DNA of 64,000 bases from Taenia hydatigena. Lineage: Eukaryota; Platyhelminthes; Cestoda; Cyclophyllidea; Taeniidae. The translations under genes and the position numbers were made by a program. A model generated the notes under the pieces. That model worked only from the letters and a program-made list of their open reading frames with translations. It had not been told where the DNA came from and made no database searches. The stretch is taken from NCBI GenBank assembly GCA_036345935.2, contig JADWOT020000003.1, positions 23,578,509 to 23,642,508 on the forward strand. The letters are read 5' to 3'. Below, piece after piece: positions 1-10,340 of this stretch; positions within the stretch are counted from its first letter, which is position 1; each line of letters opens with the position of its first letter.

Positions 1-926
1 CCACAGTCATCTGGCTAATTTTTGCCTCCGCCTCTCGACGTCCTGCTGCCTCGTCTAAAAGTACAGTATAGCATAGTCTGGCGAGCATGAAATATTCAGG
101 TGAGAAGTGAGACAAACTCCTACTAGATTGACGCACCTTCAAGCTGGACAATACGTGATTCCCTGGTAAGTATCTCAGCAGTAAGATGGTGGATCTTGAC
201 CTCCACCTCTGAAAGCTCCCGCTCACAGGCTCTGGCCTCGGAGGCAATCACTTCTCTGTCGACCAGACTGCGCGAGAGCAATGCGGACTGGCGGCTGCGT
301 GCCTTTTCTGAGGTGATCAACGCACTTCTCAATCGCACTACCTCCGCTTCTGTCTCAGAACACCAAGAGTCCCGTTGGCGCAACGTTTCACGAAGTTTTA
401 ACAGCTCTCTTTCTTGTGAAGCACACTGCTGTTGAATTTGCCAAAAGTTTTTCGATTTTACGTCCTCCTTCACCTTCTCTTCTAATTCTGCAAAACCATC
501 CTCCTCTTTCATCTTTATCTACAAAAAGGTTCAAACGCTGTTAGTTTCATTCACTGAGCTTCTGCGCAATGGCTATAAACGCATCAAATTAAGTTGAAAT
601 CGTTAATTTGCGCAAAGCAGTAAACGATTGCTAGCGCAATAGTAATAACCCACGTGTGTGTTCGGGGAAAGCTGGTCCATAAACAGAGCGTCAGGTTCGT
701 TGATAAATCTTGCGTTATTCGAGTTCGAGGAGAAGGATTTGAATCCCTCTTGATCTTCTCCTATATTCGCCTTTGACTTAGAAGAAAGATTCACTTGATT
801 TGTAGGTACAATGTCCATTTGTTGTGCTGGAAGGCATCCATTACCTTGTGGGTTTGGCTCGACCCCATCAGTTGAGTCATCGTTGCATCCAAGCCCTGTG
901 TCATATTTTTCACAGCATAAAGACAT
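1..926 (-). CDS. Coiled-coil protein, 5' part of gene (truncated by window edge)
   Basis: Three exons are modelled on the minus strand: 926-654, 518-137 and 54-1, the last running off the window. The ATG at 926 opens a 91-codon exon that is Ser/Asn/Asp-rich and looks disordered. The next two junctions have plausible splice sites (gtgggt donor at 653, tttgtag acceptor ending at 519; gtgcgt donor at 136, ttttag acceptor ending at 55), and the phases match (0-0, then 1-1). Exon 2 encodes a Glu/Arg/Leu-rich amphipathic stretch typical of a coiled coil (for example QERELLKLRETLRQR and CERELSEVEVKIHHL), and exon 3 continues it. About 236 residues are visible. I do not recognise the family; a centrosomal, cytoskeletal or trafficking scaffold is possible but unsupported. 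The 135-nt intron between exons 1 and 2 is the weakest call. If it is wrong, the coding region starts at the ATG at 512. Confidence 0.6.
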
Positions 927-3900
927 GTCCGTTGCGTCAAAAATCGCAGACTTCGGAATAAAAAAGTAGTGTTGTTTGTATTATTACAGATTAAAATTAT
1001 AAGGAGGCATGAAACACGTTATTTGAAATGTATTTAGTAGAGTGCACGACGTTAGGAACATATATTGGCGCAAACAAATCAATTATATATATGTTTCATA
1101 ATGTTTCAGATGCATATAACTCTTGGAAGTTCAAGCAACCAGGCTTGGGTAAGGCACTTGCATAAAAATGCAAAACTATTGATCGACCCTGCATGTCAAA
1201 AGCTTTTTAATTGGAAGAAGAGGCAACTAATGCTTTGATTTAAGCAAAAAAACCAAGATTGTAACAAAATTGCAATAAGTTTACTCAGAATTCATGCAAT
1301 AAACGTGAAAACCCTTTTGGGCGCTACGACGACGCGTTTACGCGTGCACTTAAAAAAGTCGCACATTTGGTTATAGTTACGAACACATCATGTTTTTACC
1401 GTGAGGCCTATATTTTATTTCAAAATTACAAATGCTACACTTGAAAACCATTTACACACATGTTTTGATTCAAAATAGTTCATCTTTACCGGAACGCTAT
1501 CATTTTTTGTAGGTCTTGTAATTCGTCCCATAAAAGTATTTTTAGAGGAAGCTAGGAATAAAATTATCTTTTTAAGGCTCAAAATATTATGGTTGGCCTA
1601 AGATACTTTAAGCAGGGATCGAGGGCTTATCATTCTTTTATTACTCAATATAAGTGCCTCCTAAGGTGTTGGATACTTTGCGCATTGCTATGCTTATTTT
1701 CACTCCTTGAAGAGTGTACTGTAATACTTATGCTCTTTAAATGTGCTTTGTAGACCAGGTGCGGGAGGGCAATTTGAACCTAGTTGCGGAGCCCCGTGGT
1801 GACTCCTAGACGCGCAACGTATCCCCGTCCTGAACTGGCCTACAAGATCTCTCAGTACCCTCTCTCTTACCCATAATAAAGACCTCAAAGCGTGTCCAGA
1901 CTTCTAATAGTAAGGGCGGTAAGAGGAGAGAGGAGGAACCCTCTACAATACGTGTACCACTTCGTTCGCTGTGACTGCCGATTTCAGTTTCGATCACTGA
2001 GGTGGCCATATTGCCCTAGCCGCGTGGGCTGGCCTCCGGCCAGCAGCCCCATTCCCCCTGCTTGTTGAATGCATATATATGTATATATATTCTACCTTAG
2101 TATTATGTCCTCTTTTGCCTTCAAGGAAGGGGATGGGACTGCTGGCATGGCTAGGAGGTCAGCTTACGCGGTTGGGGCAATGCGGCGACCCGAGTGACTG
2201 TAACCGAAACCGGTGGTAAAGCAGTGATACTCCAAGCATCTGTCGAAATTCTGGCCTAAAATTGATTATCAATTCTCATTGCCTAAAACAAAATTGCTGC
2301 AATTATATGGTGTCGTGGGCCCTCCTTGAAGGTGTAAGAAGTCAAAACAGTATAGCACAAGGTATATCACTGACGTCCGAAGGGGCTGAGGCTAATTTGG
2401 TGGTCCGGAAATCATGATGTTGAACAGAAGTAAAATGTGCGAAGGCTTTTGTGCTCCAGTAGATAAAATTAGTCCTAAACAAACTACCAAAGCGCTGCAG
2501 CTATCACATTTCGCTTTGGTAATCCACTATAATGCTCATCACCAATTCTAACAATTAAAGTGCCTTCCATTGATAATTTTTAAGCAAAAAGTTAACTGAG
2601 GTACGGTTTAAATGCCCATTTTAACAGTTTTGGCGATTTGATGAGTCTAAGTTACTTTGTTTTTTGGCCCTTATTTAGTAGCATTATTGGCAAACAATGT
2701 TTAATCATTTGACTTTAAAAAAAATGCTAATCACCTTATTTTAAACTTGGAAATTCAAACCAACTCCATAGTATTCGTGGAGTGATTCGGAGTTCCGTTT
2801 AAATGTGTGTTGGAGTACCTGGGTACCTTAGTCTTTGCGGCATGTGTTCCCGTCTGTACTAGTAGCCTTCCAACTACGATTTCTGTCTACTGGCAACAAT
2901 GCACAACAGTTTGCTTAGAAGCGGTCGCAAAAATTTAGATCGAATTCACAAAATACTAGACAATCACACTTAAATCGCTTGATAAACTAATCTACTGTTA
3001 ATGTTGCCACGTCCAGCTACGGGTAGTTAGTTAGAGCACTTGAGTCATCTCCGAAGACAAAGTATGGCCGAATAATACGTAAGAGAATCTTTAAACATCA
3101 ACTCACAGGCGATCCGAACAGGAGTACACATATACAGAACTCCGTGCTGGCAGAGTAAAGAGCTTGGAGCTCAACTAGACACTGGACTAGTTTGCACGAG
3201 GCCCTTGATTATAAGGTCTCCTGCAGAGCAAAATGCATCTGAGGCGAGTGGACGTGAGAGATAGTGTCAAAGGCTAGATGACGCTCTGCAGCGTTGAGAT
3301 CCATTTGGTGAAAATAGTAAAAAGAAAAGCCTTCAGATGCGTATCTTAGGCACACCTCAGCACCACTTTGTCCCTTCGATTGCGTTCTGGTGGATGTTCA
3401 TTTTGCTTCGCATGAGTCGAGACTGGCCTATGTTTAATGGCAAACACTTAAGCTCTCCAAAGATCTTCAAAAACATAACGTACTATAACTTAGGTATTTT
3501 TAACAGAACAGCTGAATTGGAAGGATTTCATGGAGCTTTCTGTAGTGTTATTAGTCCCTCATTAGCAGTTGCCATGATGCGAAGGAAATTCAGCACCATT
3601 GATAGGCACTTAAACATAGGGAGGTATCATGCCTCTATGAGCTAGGCGTTTTAAAAACGCCGTTGGCAGGTCCTATGCATCTCGTTAATGTCAAAAAGGG
3701 CGACGCATACCTGAAGAGTTTTTGAAATTGGCCACTACGAAAAGCCTACCCGAACATTAGTGTAAATTGAAGTCAAATAAAACAGCGGAAAAAGTCTTCG
3801 GTTGCAAAAATCGTTTCTGTTCAAGTTTCTAAAAGGTTTAAGATTTTGTGCTTATCTTAGGAACATCCCAGAGGCCGCGATTCGCTCAGTTACTTCGATT

Positions 3901-4112
3901 GAATATTTTTGGGTCAGCTGCACTTTGATTGCTCTAAAAGTAACACCAATTCAAGGCCAATTGGCCGCTGTCTTAGTGTAACAAGTTCGACTAAGTGAAT
4001 TAGGAAAAGACGCGGACCCGGGCACGCATCGGCGCTAAAGATTCTCCTCCAGTCATCTGCTATGCTGGTACATACGCGTCGTGAAAATTGTGCATCAGCG
4101 TGCGAAAACAGG
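927..4112. other. Non-coding stretch upstream of the coiled-coil gene
   Basis: No convincing gene. It holds AT-rich sequence, the GC-richer repeat-like block listed separately, and a 102-codon plus-strand open frame at 3337-3645 that resembles nothing I know and lacks exon-like neighbours. The promoter of the minus-strand coiled-coil gene should lie just right of 926, but I see no clear core element. Confidence 0.5.
1690..2240. repeat. Candidate dispersed-repeat fragment (GC-richer block)
   Basis: This block is visibly richer in GC and CpG than its AT-rich surroundings (for example the cgcgtgggctggcctccgg stretch near 2020-2038). It contains a short TA/ATG alternating run at 2071-2094 and ends in another CpG-bearing stretch near 2170-2215. 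Such an abrupt compositional island, with no open frame of interest, is typical of a decayed retroelement or SINE-like copy. No terminal repeats or target-site duplications were found, so the class and the edges are guesses. Confidence 0.3.
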
Positions 4113-4743
4113 TGAGGTGGCCGAAAATTGATGAGTTTGTCTTTAATCCAAGCGTCTACTTATGCCAAAGTATGCCTTCGAAACGAGGTCAACGTCGGTC
4201 AGTCAAATGCGATCACTGGTTGCATAATGTTGGAGGCAGTCTGAGCTGGTTTCGCAATAGCTTACAACTACCACGCATTGTGATGCCTCGTCGCAGTCAT
4301 GCTTTCGGTGATGATGGAATTAAGTTATCGTCACAACGACATGCAGTTAATGAGCGTCGGTGTGCGCCTCACGGATTTTGCGCACATAAAAACAGGCTAT
4401 TTCAAACGAGGTCAGTTAAATCTACTTTTCCACCGCATCACATGAAGTGGCACCCATCAGAGTGGTGGTCTCCAAGTGATGGATTCATCCAAATGACGTT
4501 GGCAGTCAATGAAATCGACCAGGCAGTAGCTGGTTTGATGGTTGGAGATGCACGACAATTTGTCGAACTCAGCAGGAGATTTGGATGGAGTGTGGGTGGG
4601 AGTCGATAAGTTGGCAACTGGTGCCTCGTGGTGAAACCAGTCACCATAGTCCAAGTGTTTGTGCTGTTCTGATACCATCAACATGTACGCGGCTGGGGTG
4701 ATAAGTTTCTCCTCAAACCAAAACGAACTTCCATTCTCTTTGG
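4113..4743 (+). repeat. IR1 left arm, 631 bp, inverted twin of 9710-10340
   Basis: Base 4113 pairs with 10340 and base 4743 with 9710; coordinates sum to 14453 throughout, so there are no indels. I found no mismatch along the 631 bp. Identity stops sharply at both ends. The arm carries a plus-strand open frame ending at 4609 and an overlapping antisense frame; both recur identically in the other copy simply because the DNA is identical. Neither translation resembles a transposase, reverse transcriptase or other family I know. No target-site duplication or short terminal inverted repeat is evident. It could be a non-autonomous transposable element, a long terminal inverted repeat of a larger unit spanning 4113-10340, or a recent segmental copy. 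Confidence 0.9.
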
Positions 4744-5841
4744 CTGTTTTAAGTCCAACCGATCTATTTGTAGTGCAAAATTTGGTCTAGCCACTTAGCA
4801 TAAATCCATAGGAAATGTAATCACGCACTTGTCATGCCAATAGATGATTATATCTTGAAGAGATTTCCAATTTAAAATTTTCCACTTTCGACGCTTTCGA
4901 TTTTATTAAAAGTACAAATTTCGGCCAAATCTACTTTATCTAAATGCTAATTTATGGGACGAATTTGAGTCCCGGACTATCACCAATTTCTCGGACTAGC
5001 TAAGAAAATATTTAAAACTGCTACTATAAATGCAAACTAATAATTGTAACGAAGTTTTCAAAAGGCTTAAAATTTGTTTTCTGTTTGTGTCTTTGAACAA
5101 GTGAGCATCCTTTGTCTGGAACAATTTATCAACCTGGAAAGGCGCTAGGGCTATCGGCTATCGCAGAACACATTCCTTTCATGATTTTTAAAAAAGTATT
5201 AGATTTCTGTTTCATAATTTTTGACCATTCCATAAGGGCTTGAAAATTGCACTCCTGTTAAATTCGTCTGATTGGAAATTATTACACACAGGTCTATTTT
5301 CAACGTACTAATGTTTGCAATGAGCCAAAACATTCAAGCGCGTACGCTCTGCACCTCCGGCTCGCTTCTTTTGCCTACTGATAAAATGAGGGCGTCCCCA
5401 CTGAAGTTTTGTCCCCGAGTGTTCTAAATGGAAATTCTGCAGACCCTAAGTTCACGCACACAAACGACGGTTTATTGCAGGTTGTCGAAGTCACCGCCAT
5501 CATACCCTACGCACACTAATTCTTTAGAACTGTAAATGTCCATACACGGCTGGGTGAAGTGTTCGAATTTCCTATTTCCTTTTATGATAGTCTTCTTCGC
5601 CATGCACTGTTCAACGCACCACCCACAAATGTTAATAAATATAAGGTGATTAACCTCACCCATGGGAAATGCAACAAGCTTTTCATTAGCTTCTTTATCC
5701 AGTGTCCACGGACAGCATCCTAATTATAAAGTGTAAAACTGTAAAACTCCTCTCAACTTTTATTAATGTTTGCAAGAGTTGTCCATTAAGAAATGTATTC
5801 AAATGTTTGTTAATAGAACCATTTCTACCAAAATAATATGT
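4744..5841. other. AT-rich non-coding sequence, 3' flank of kinase gene
   Basis: This stretch lies between IR1 left and the kinase stop codon. Apart from the candidate polyadenylation signal at 5759-5764, no gene or structured element was recognised. Confidence 0.5.
5759..5764 (-). promoter_or_regulatory. Candidate polyadenylation signal of the kinase gene
   Basis: AATAAA on the minus strand, 78 nt downstream of the kinase stop codon at 5842-5844. This is a normal distance for a short 3' UTR. It is assigned by motif and position only. Confidence 0.5.
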
Positions 5842-8800
5842 CTAATCCTCATAATTTGTCCAACTCGGGTCGTAATTGCCATCCAGAGCCTCAATAACGC
5901 ACTCAATTTTTAGTTTAACTTCCTTAAAGCTTGGTCTATCCTCTGGCTCATGCCGCCAACACAATCGCATCAGCATATACATTCTCAAATTGCATTCCTT
6001 CGGTGGTTCGAGGATCTCTCCACTGCAAATCGCTCCTATAGTCTCTTCGGTTGTGTACCCTATAAAATGTGTGGAAGAAATTAGCGTTTGCACAGTTGAC
6101 TGCTTAAAATCACCCAGTAGCAGCGGTAATAGTACCTTCGTAGGGTACACCACCGTAAGAGAAGACCTCATAGCCCAAAATACCGTACTGCCAGACGTCG
6201 CTTTTGGAAGTGACTTCTTTCTCATTTGTCAGTGCCTCTGGCGACGACCAGCGAACAGGTGTCTGGAGATCTGTCAGTGCGCCAAAAAAAATAGTTCGGT
6301 AGTGCTTTTGAGGGCTCGGTTTCAAAAACATCGACCCTCTTATGGAAGAAGCTGAGTAACAAATAGATTGTTATAAACTGTAGTCATTTGCAATATGGCT
6401 TGTGATGGACCCAAGTTAAGCGTTACGCTGCGATGTCATTTAGCTTCACGAAAGTAACGGCAGCTTTTATTGGCCTTTGATAAACTTTGGCTTAGACTTA
6501 TTTAATGAGTGCGTAGCTATTTAAAAGGTAGATTTTACAAAACTTTCTCTTATTTCAAAGTATATTTCTGAATCTTTTTCACTTGGCGAAATAATTTCCT
6601 ACCACAAAAGTTATAAAATATAAGATGATACAAAGCCCATTTGATCTATTTGGCAAATTCTTGTATATTGAAATTGCTTTATCAATTGAGGTAAGATATT
6701 TTTTGAAACTGCACATTTACACGTCATGTTCATAGTTCTTGGGAGAAAAGTTATGAAAAAGTTACCAGTAGGGTTGGATGACGGCATGGAGAGCATTTTT
6801 GATTGACCAAAGTCCCCGACCTTGACTCGGCCGTCTTCGGCCACGAAGACATTAGCAGCTCGGAGATCGCGATGCACTAATTGGATAGATTCCAAGTAGA
6901 CCATACCGCATGCAACCTTAAGAGGAATTTGTATACTTTAGTATACAGTATAGGTATAGGTACAGTATTGGTATAGGTTTTCCAGGATTCCAACTTGTTT
7001 TCTATAAGTGTCACGTATGCGCGTCTTGAGATCCTTATCAGATTATTATAACCAAAAGTAGACTGGTTTAAAATGATAAAGCTGGATTTAGGGTACAATA
7101 CCTTGATTGTGAGCAGTATCTGCAGCGGTGCAAATGCTAAAACATCCGTTTAGTGTGGATTGATCTGCCCCCAAGACCGTGATTATCAACTTTTAAACTG
7201 GAAAGCGTGTTTACACTGTTTTCGCTCAAGTCGGCAGAAAGTCTTCACAGAAAGTCATTGCTTTATGTAGGATCTTATAAAAAAAAAAAGCAAACCACCT
7301 GATCCATTATTGAGAGTAGATCCATCTGTTTCAAATTCCTTCCTTCCTCTGTTTGAAGGTAATTATTCAACGCCCCATTGGGCATATACTCTGTGATCAC
7401 AAGAACCGATTCTTCAGGTGGTTTTGTGCAGACACCGAGGAATTGCACCAACTGAGCATGCCAAATAGCGTGCATTTTCTTCGCCTCTCGAATAAAATCC
7501 TCCCGACATGCCGTGGCCAGTGGAATCTTTACAGCCACCTCAACACTCTGGATTCGACCAAGCCACACTTCACCAAAGCTCCCTTTATCAATGATGCGAA
7601 TCATTTGCACCGATTCACGACTTATTTCCGCTTCATGGAATGGTGTTTGGGGATTTTTTTCCCGAGCGCAGGGTCCTGTCAGTTTGCAGTCGTCGATAAT
7701 TGGACGTTCTAGGAACAGCACTCAACACATTAGTGCAAAGGGAGGTCAAAGCTCTTAACCAAGTTAAGGGGAATAAACTTAGAGGGCATTCGAAGCACGA
7801 ATAGTGGCTAGAATTTGAGTTTAGGAAATTGGTTAGCTTTATTTTATTGGATTTTTAGCAAAATATCTGTGTCGTTCGAGAGGATAAAAATATCTCCAAC
7901 ATTTTTTCAAGCTTTCTAGATACAAATTGTTTAAGTAGCAAAAAATAAGTATCCAAGAATGCTCAGATGGATGTGCCTTTTAAAACAAAAAGTGGATGAG
8001 GCATGATTTAATACGGAATGAGTAAGGCGACTTTTCTATTGATCAACCACTTACTGTTTACTTACTCGTGTAGAAATCAAGCAAATCGTTCAAATTCGTG
8101 AACGAAAATTCCTTGACAATGTAGAAGACTTTAGGATCATTTGTGCAGTGTATTTGAAAATGACGAATTTTGACTACACCTCCGCTTAGGGTCCTGCATG
8201 ACAGCGCGTAGGTCATTGGCTCTAATAACAAAATGTCAACAGCCATTTTGTTTCGCTACGCCAATTCAACCGCTCTATAGTAAATCCAGTAGGGAGCACC
8301 AAAATTTCCACTTTTGTAAAAAAACTCGAATAAATTTAAACATGACTTTTATTCCTTGGTAGGACAGTCCGCTAAACAGAGTCCCACTAAACATCGCCTT
8401 CATAACCGGTTACATCAAAATGAGAGGTTTGTCTATTATGAGATGATTTATGTTAAGACAATCATTTGTTATCAAACCACCAGTTAAAAGAGCCTTAGAA
8501 TATCAAACGTTGCTTAAAAGTTCGGTTTGAATCGTAAATCGGAGCCAAGCTTTAAACGGAAATGACTCAGTGCAGGTTATTAGAGAGACTTTTATTCTTC
8601 AATGGCTTATTACCGACAGTGAAGCTAATCTTGTGCTTAGCGCAGAGCAAATTAACTTGTTTAGGACCAACGTCACATATGCACGACGTTCTGCTTTCCT
8701 AACTTTATCAAACCCCACAAATACTCGGCAGGTTTGTTTCGTCAGTTTAGAATAAGTGGCCACAATTTATCATTTTACATACAAGGTAGTTAACTTGACG

Positions 8801-9502
8801 AAACATTACGATGTGAATCCAGTGTCGGGTTGGAATATGTCAACTTTGTATGGATTTGCATAAACGATTGCTTTGAAATATATCTACCATACATGTTCAT
8901 GGCTTCATGACATTTTAATGGCATTAAAAAGCACCAATTTTTGCAGCATAGGCATCACCGCTACAAACCTCTCATCATGCAATCACACACGAACTTCTCT
9001 GATGTTCTATAAATAGTTTAACCATTCACACAGCGACGCAAGAAATTACACTAAGAAAACCGAATAAAGGCGCACCTCTAGAGGGTCGAATAAGAAACGT
9101 TCCAGTTGCCGTCCCAGGAATTAGTAATTTTTTCTCTGCCTCAATGCGGTTAACCGGATACCAAGCTGACAGAGCACCAGCAATAGCCGTGTCATATGTC
9201 ACATAGTTGTGCGGAATCAGACCCTGTTCACCGGTCCTCATGTTGATCGCAGTTCGCCAAGGCTGATCGAATTGGCTGATTATTGTGAGCGCATCGTCCC
9301 GCAGAAATGCGAGCTCACTGGACATGTGTGGTAGGTAGTCGTAGAGCGCGTACACCTTCTCGCCCTTGAGGTCGGTCACTTTTGTTGTTCTCGAATTTGG
9401 TTGAATTGTAACCGGAAAAGAAGGTTCATTCGGGGGATTTGAAGGCTCCACGGGCTTTACGAATGGCGATTTACGTTTGCAAGGGCAACAGAATTTCATC
9501 AT
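5842..9502 (-). CDS. Src-type cytoplasmic tyrosine kinase (SH3-SH2-kinase), complete
   Basis: Six exons: 9502-9076, 8221-8066, 7708-7299, 6916-6766, 6351-6136 and 6059-5842. All junctions are GT-AG with matching phases and give 525 aa. The protein begins [10 protein letters not shown], a Cys/basic cluster suited to palmitoylation, with no Met-Gly myristoylation site. The SH3 domain is about residues 48-105 (ALYDY at 52-56). SH2 is about 113-195 (Trp114; FLIR with phosphotyrosine-binding Arg139). The kinase domain is about 228-510: catalytic Lys255, alphaC Glu269, HRDLRAAN at 346-353 (the Src/Frk-type loop), DFG Asp366 and SPEAL near 418-422. The C-terminus ends NYED with Tyr523, in the position of the inhibitory tail tyrosine. 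By family it phosphorylates protein tyrosines at the membrane in receptor and adhesion signalling. Oddities: the first P-loop glycine is replaced (DKGSFG, Asp235), and DFG to PE spans about 54 residues, versus about 28 in Src. The start was chosen because a pyrimidine-rich acceptor lies just upstream and no in-frame ATG precedes it. It could be Src-, Frk- or Brk-like; I cannot decide. It lies entirely between the IR1 arms. Confidence 0.93.
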
Positions 9503-9709
9503 CGTATCACAGAATCCAACTGTTAAAAGAGCATAAGCAAAGTAATTGTGAAACCAGATGTATGTATTCGCCTTCACCACTCAAGTTTATGCTGTGAGCG
9601 TTGCGCAAAATCAGTAATTTAATAGAGATTTCTAACCGGCTTTACACATTCTTAAAGTATCAGTTAGGGTTCTGAACTTAGCAGCACAAACATGTGACGT
9701 CAATGATAA

Positions 9710-10340
9710 CCAAAGAGAATGGAAGTTCGTTTTGGTTTGAGGAGAAACTTATCACCCCAGCCGCGTACATGTTGATGGTATCAGAACAGCACAAACACTT
9801 GGACTATGGTGACTGGTTTCACCACGAGGCACCAGTTGCCAACTTATCGACTCCCACCCACACTCCATCCAAATCTCCTGCTGAGTTCGACAAATTGTCG
9901 TGCATCTCCAACCATCAAACCAGCTACTGCCTGGTCGATTTCATTGACTGCCAACGTCATTTGGATGAATCCATCACTTGGAGACCACCACTCTGATGGG
10001 TGCCACTTCATGTGATGCGGTGGAAAAGTAGATTTAACTGACCTCGTTTGAAATAGCCTGTTTTTATGTGCGCAAAATCCGTGAGGCGCACACCGACGCT
10101 CATTAACTGCATGTCGTTGTGACGATAACTTAATTCCATCATCACCGAAAGCATGACTGCGACGAGGCATCACAATGCGTGGTAGTTGTAAGCTATTGCG
10201 AAACCAGCTCAGACTGCCTCCAACATTATGCAACCAGTGATCGCATTTGACTGACCGACGTTGACCTCGTTTCGAAGGCATACTTTGGCATAAGTAGACG
10301 CTTGGATTAAAGACAAACTCATCAATTTTCGGCCACCTCA
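9710..10340 (-). repeat. IR1 right arm, 631 bp, inverted twin of 4113-4743
   Basis: This is the reverse complement of the left arm with no difference that I can find. The outer edge (10340) and inner edge (9710) both end abruptly. The two arms enclose 4,966 bp that contain the whole kinase gene, so recombination between them would invert that gene intact. The flanks of the two copies are unrelated to each other. Confidence 0.9.

Noticed and set aside
3337..3645. 102-codon plus-strand frame starting with ATG
   Set aside because: No recognisable domain, no exon neighbours, no polyadenylation signal in a good position.
4088..4609. 173-codon frame repeated at 9844-10371 as an apparently conserved protein
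   Set aside because: The two translations agree only because the 631-bp arms are identical DNA; antisense frames are equally shared, so this is no evidence for coding.
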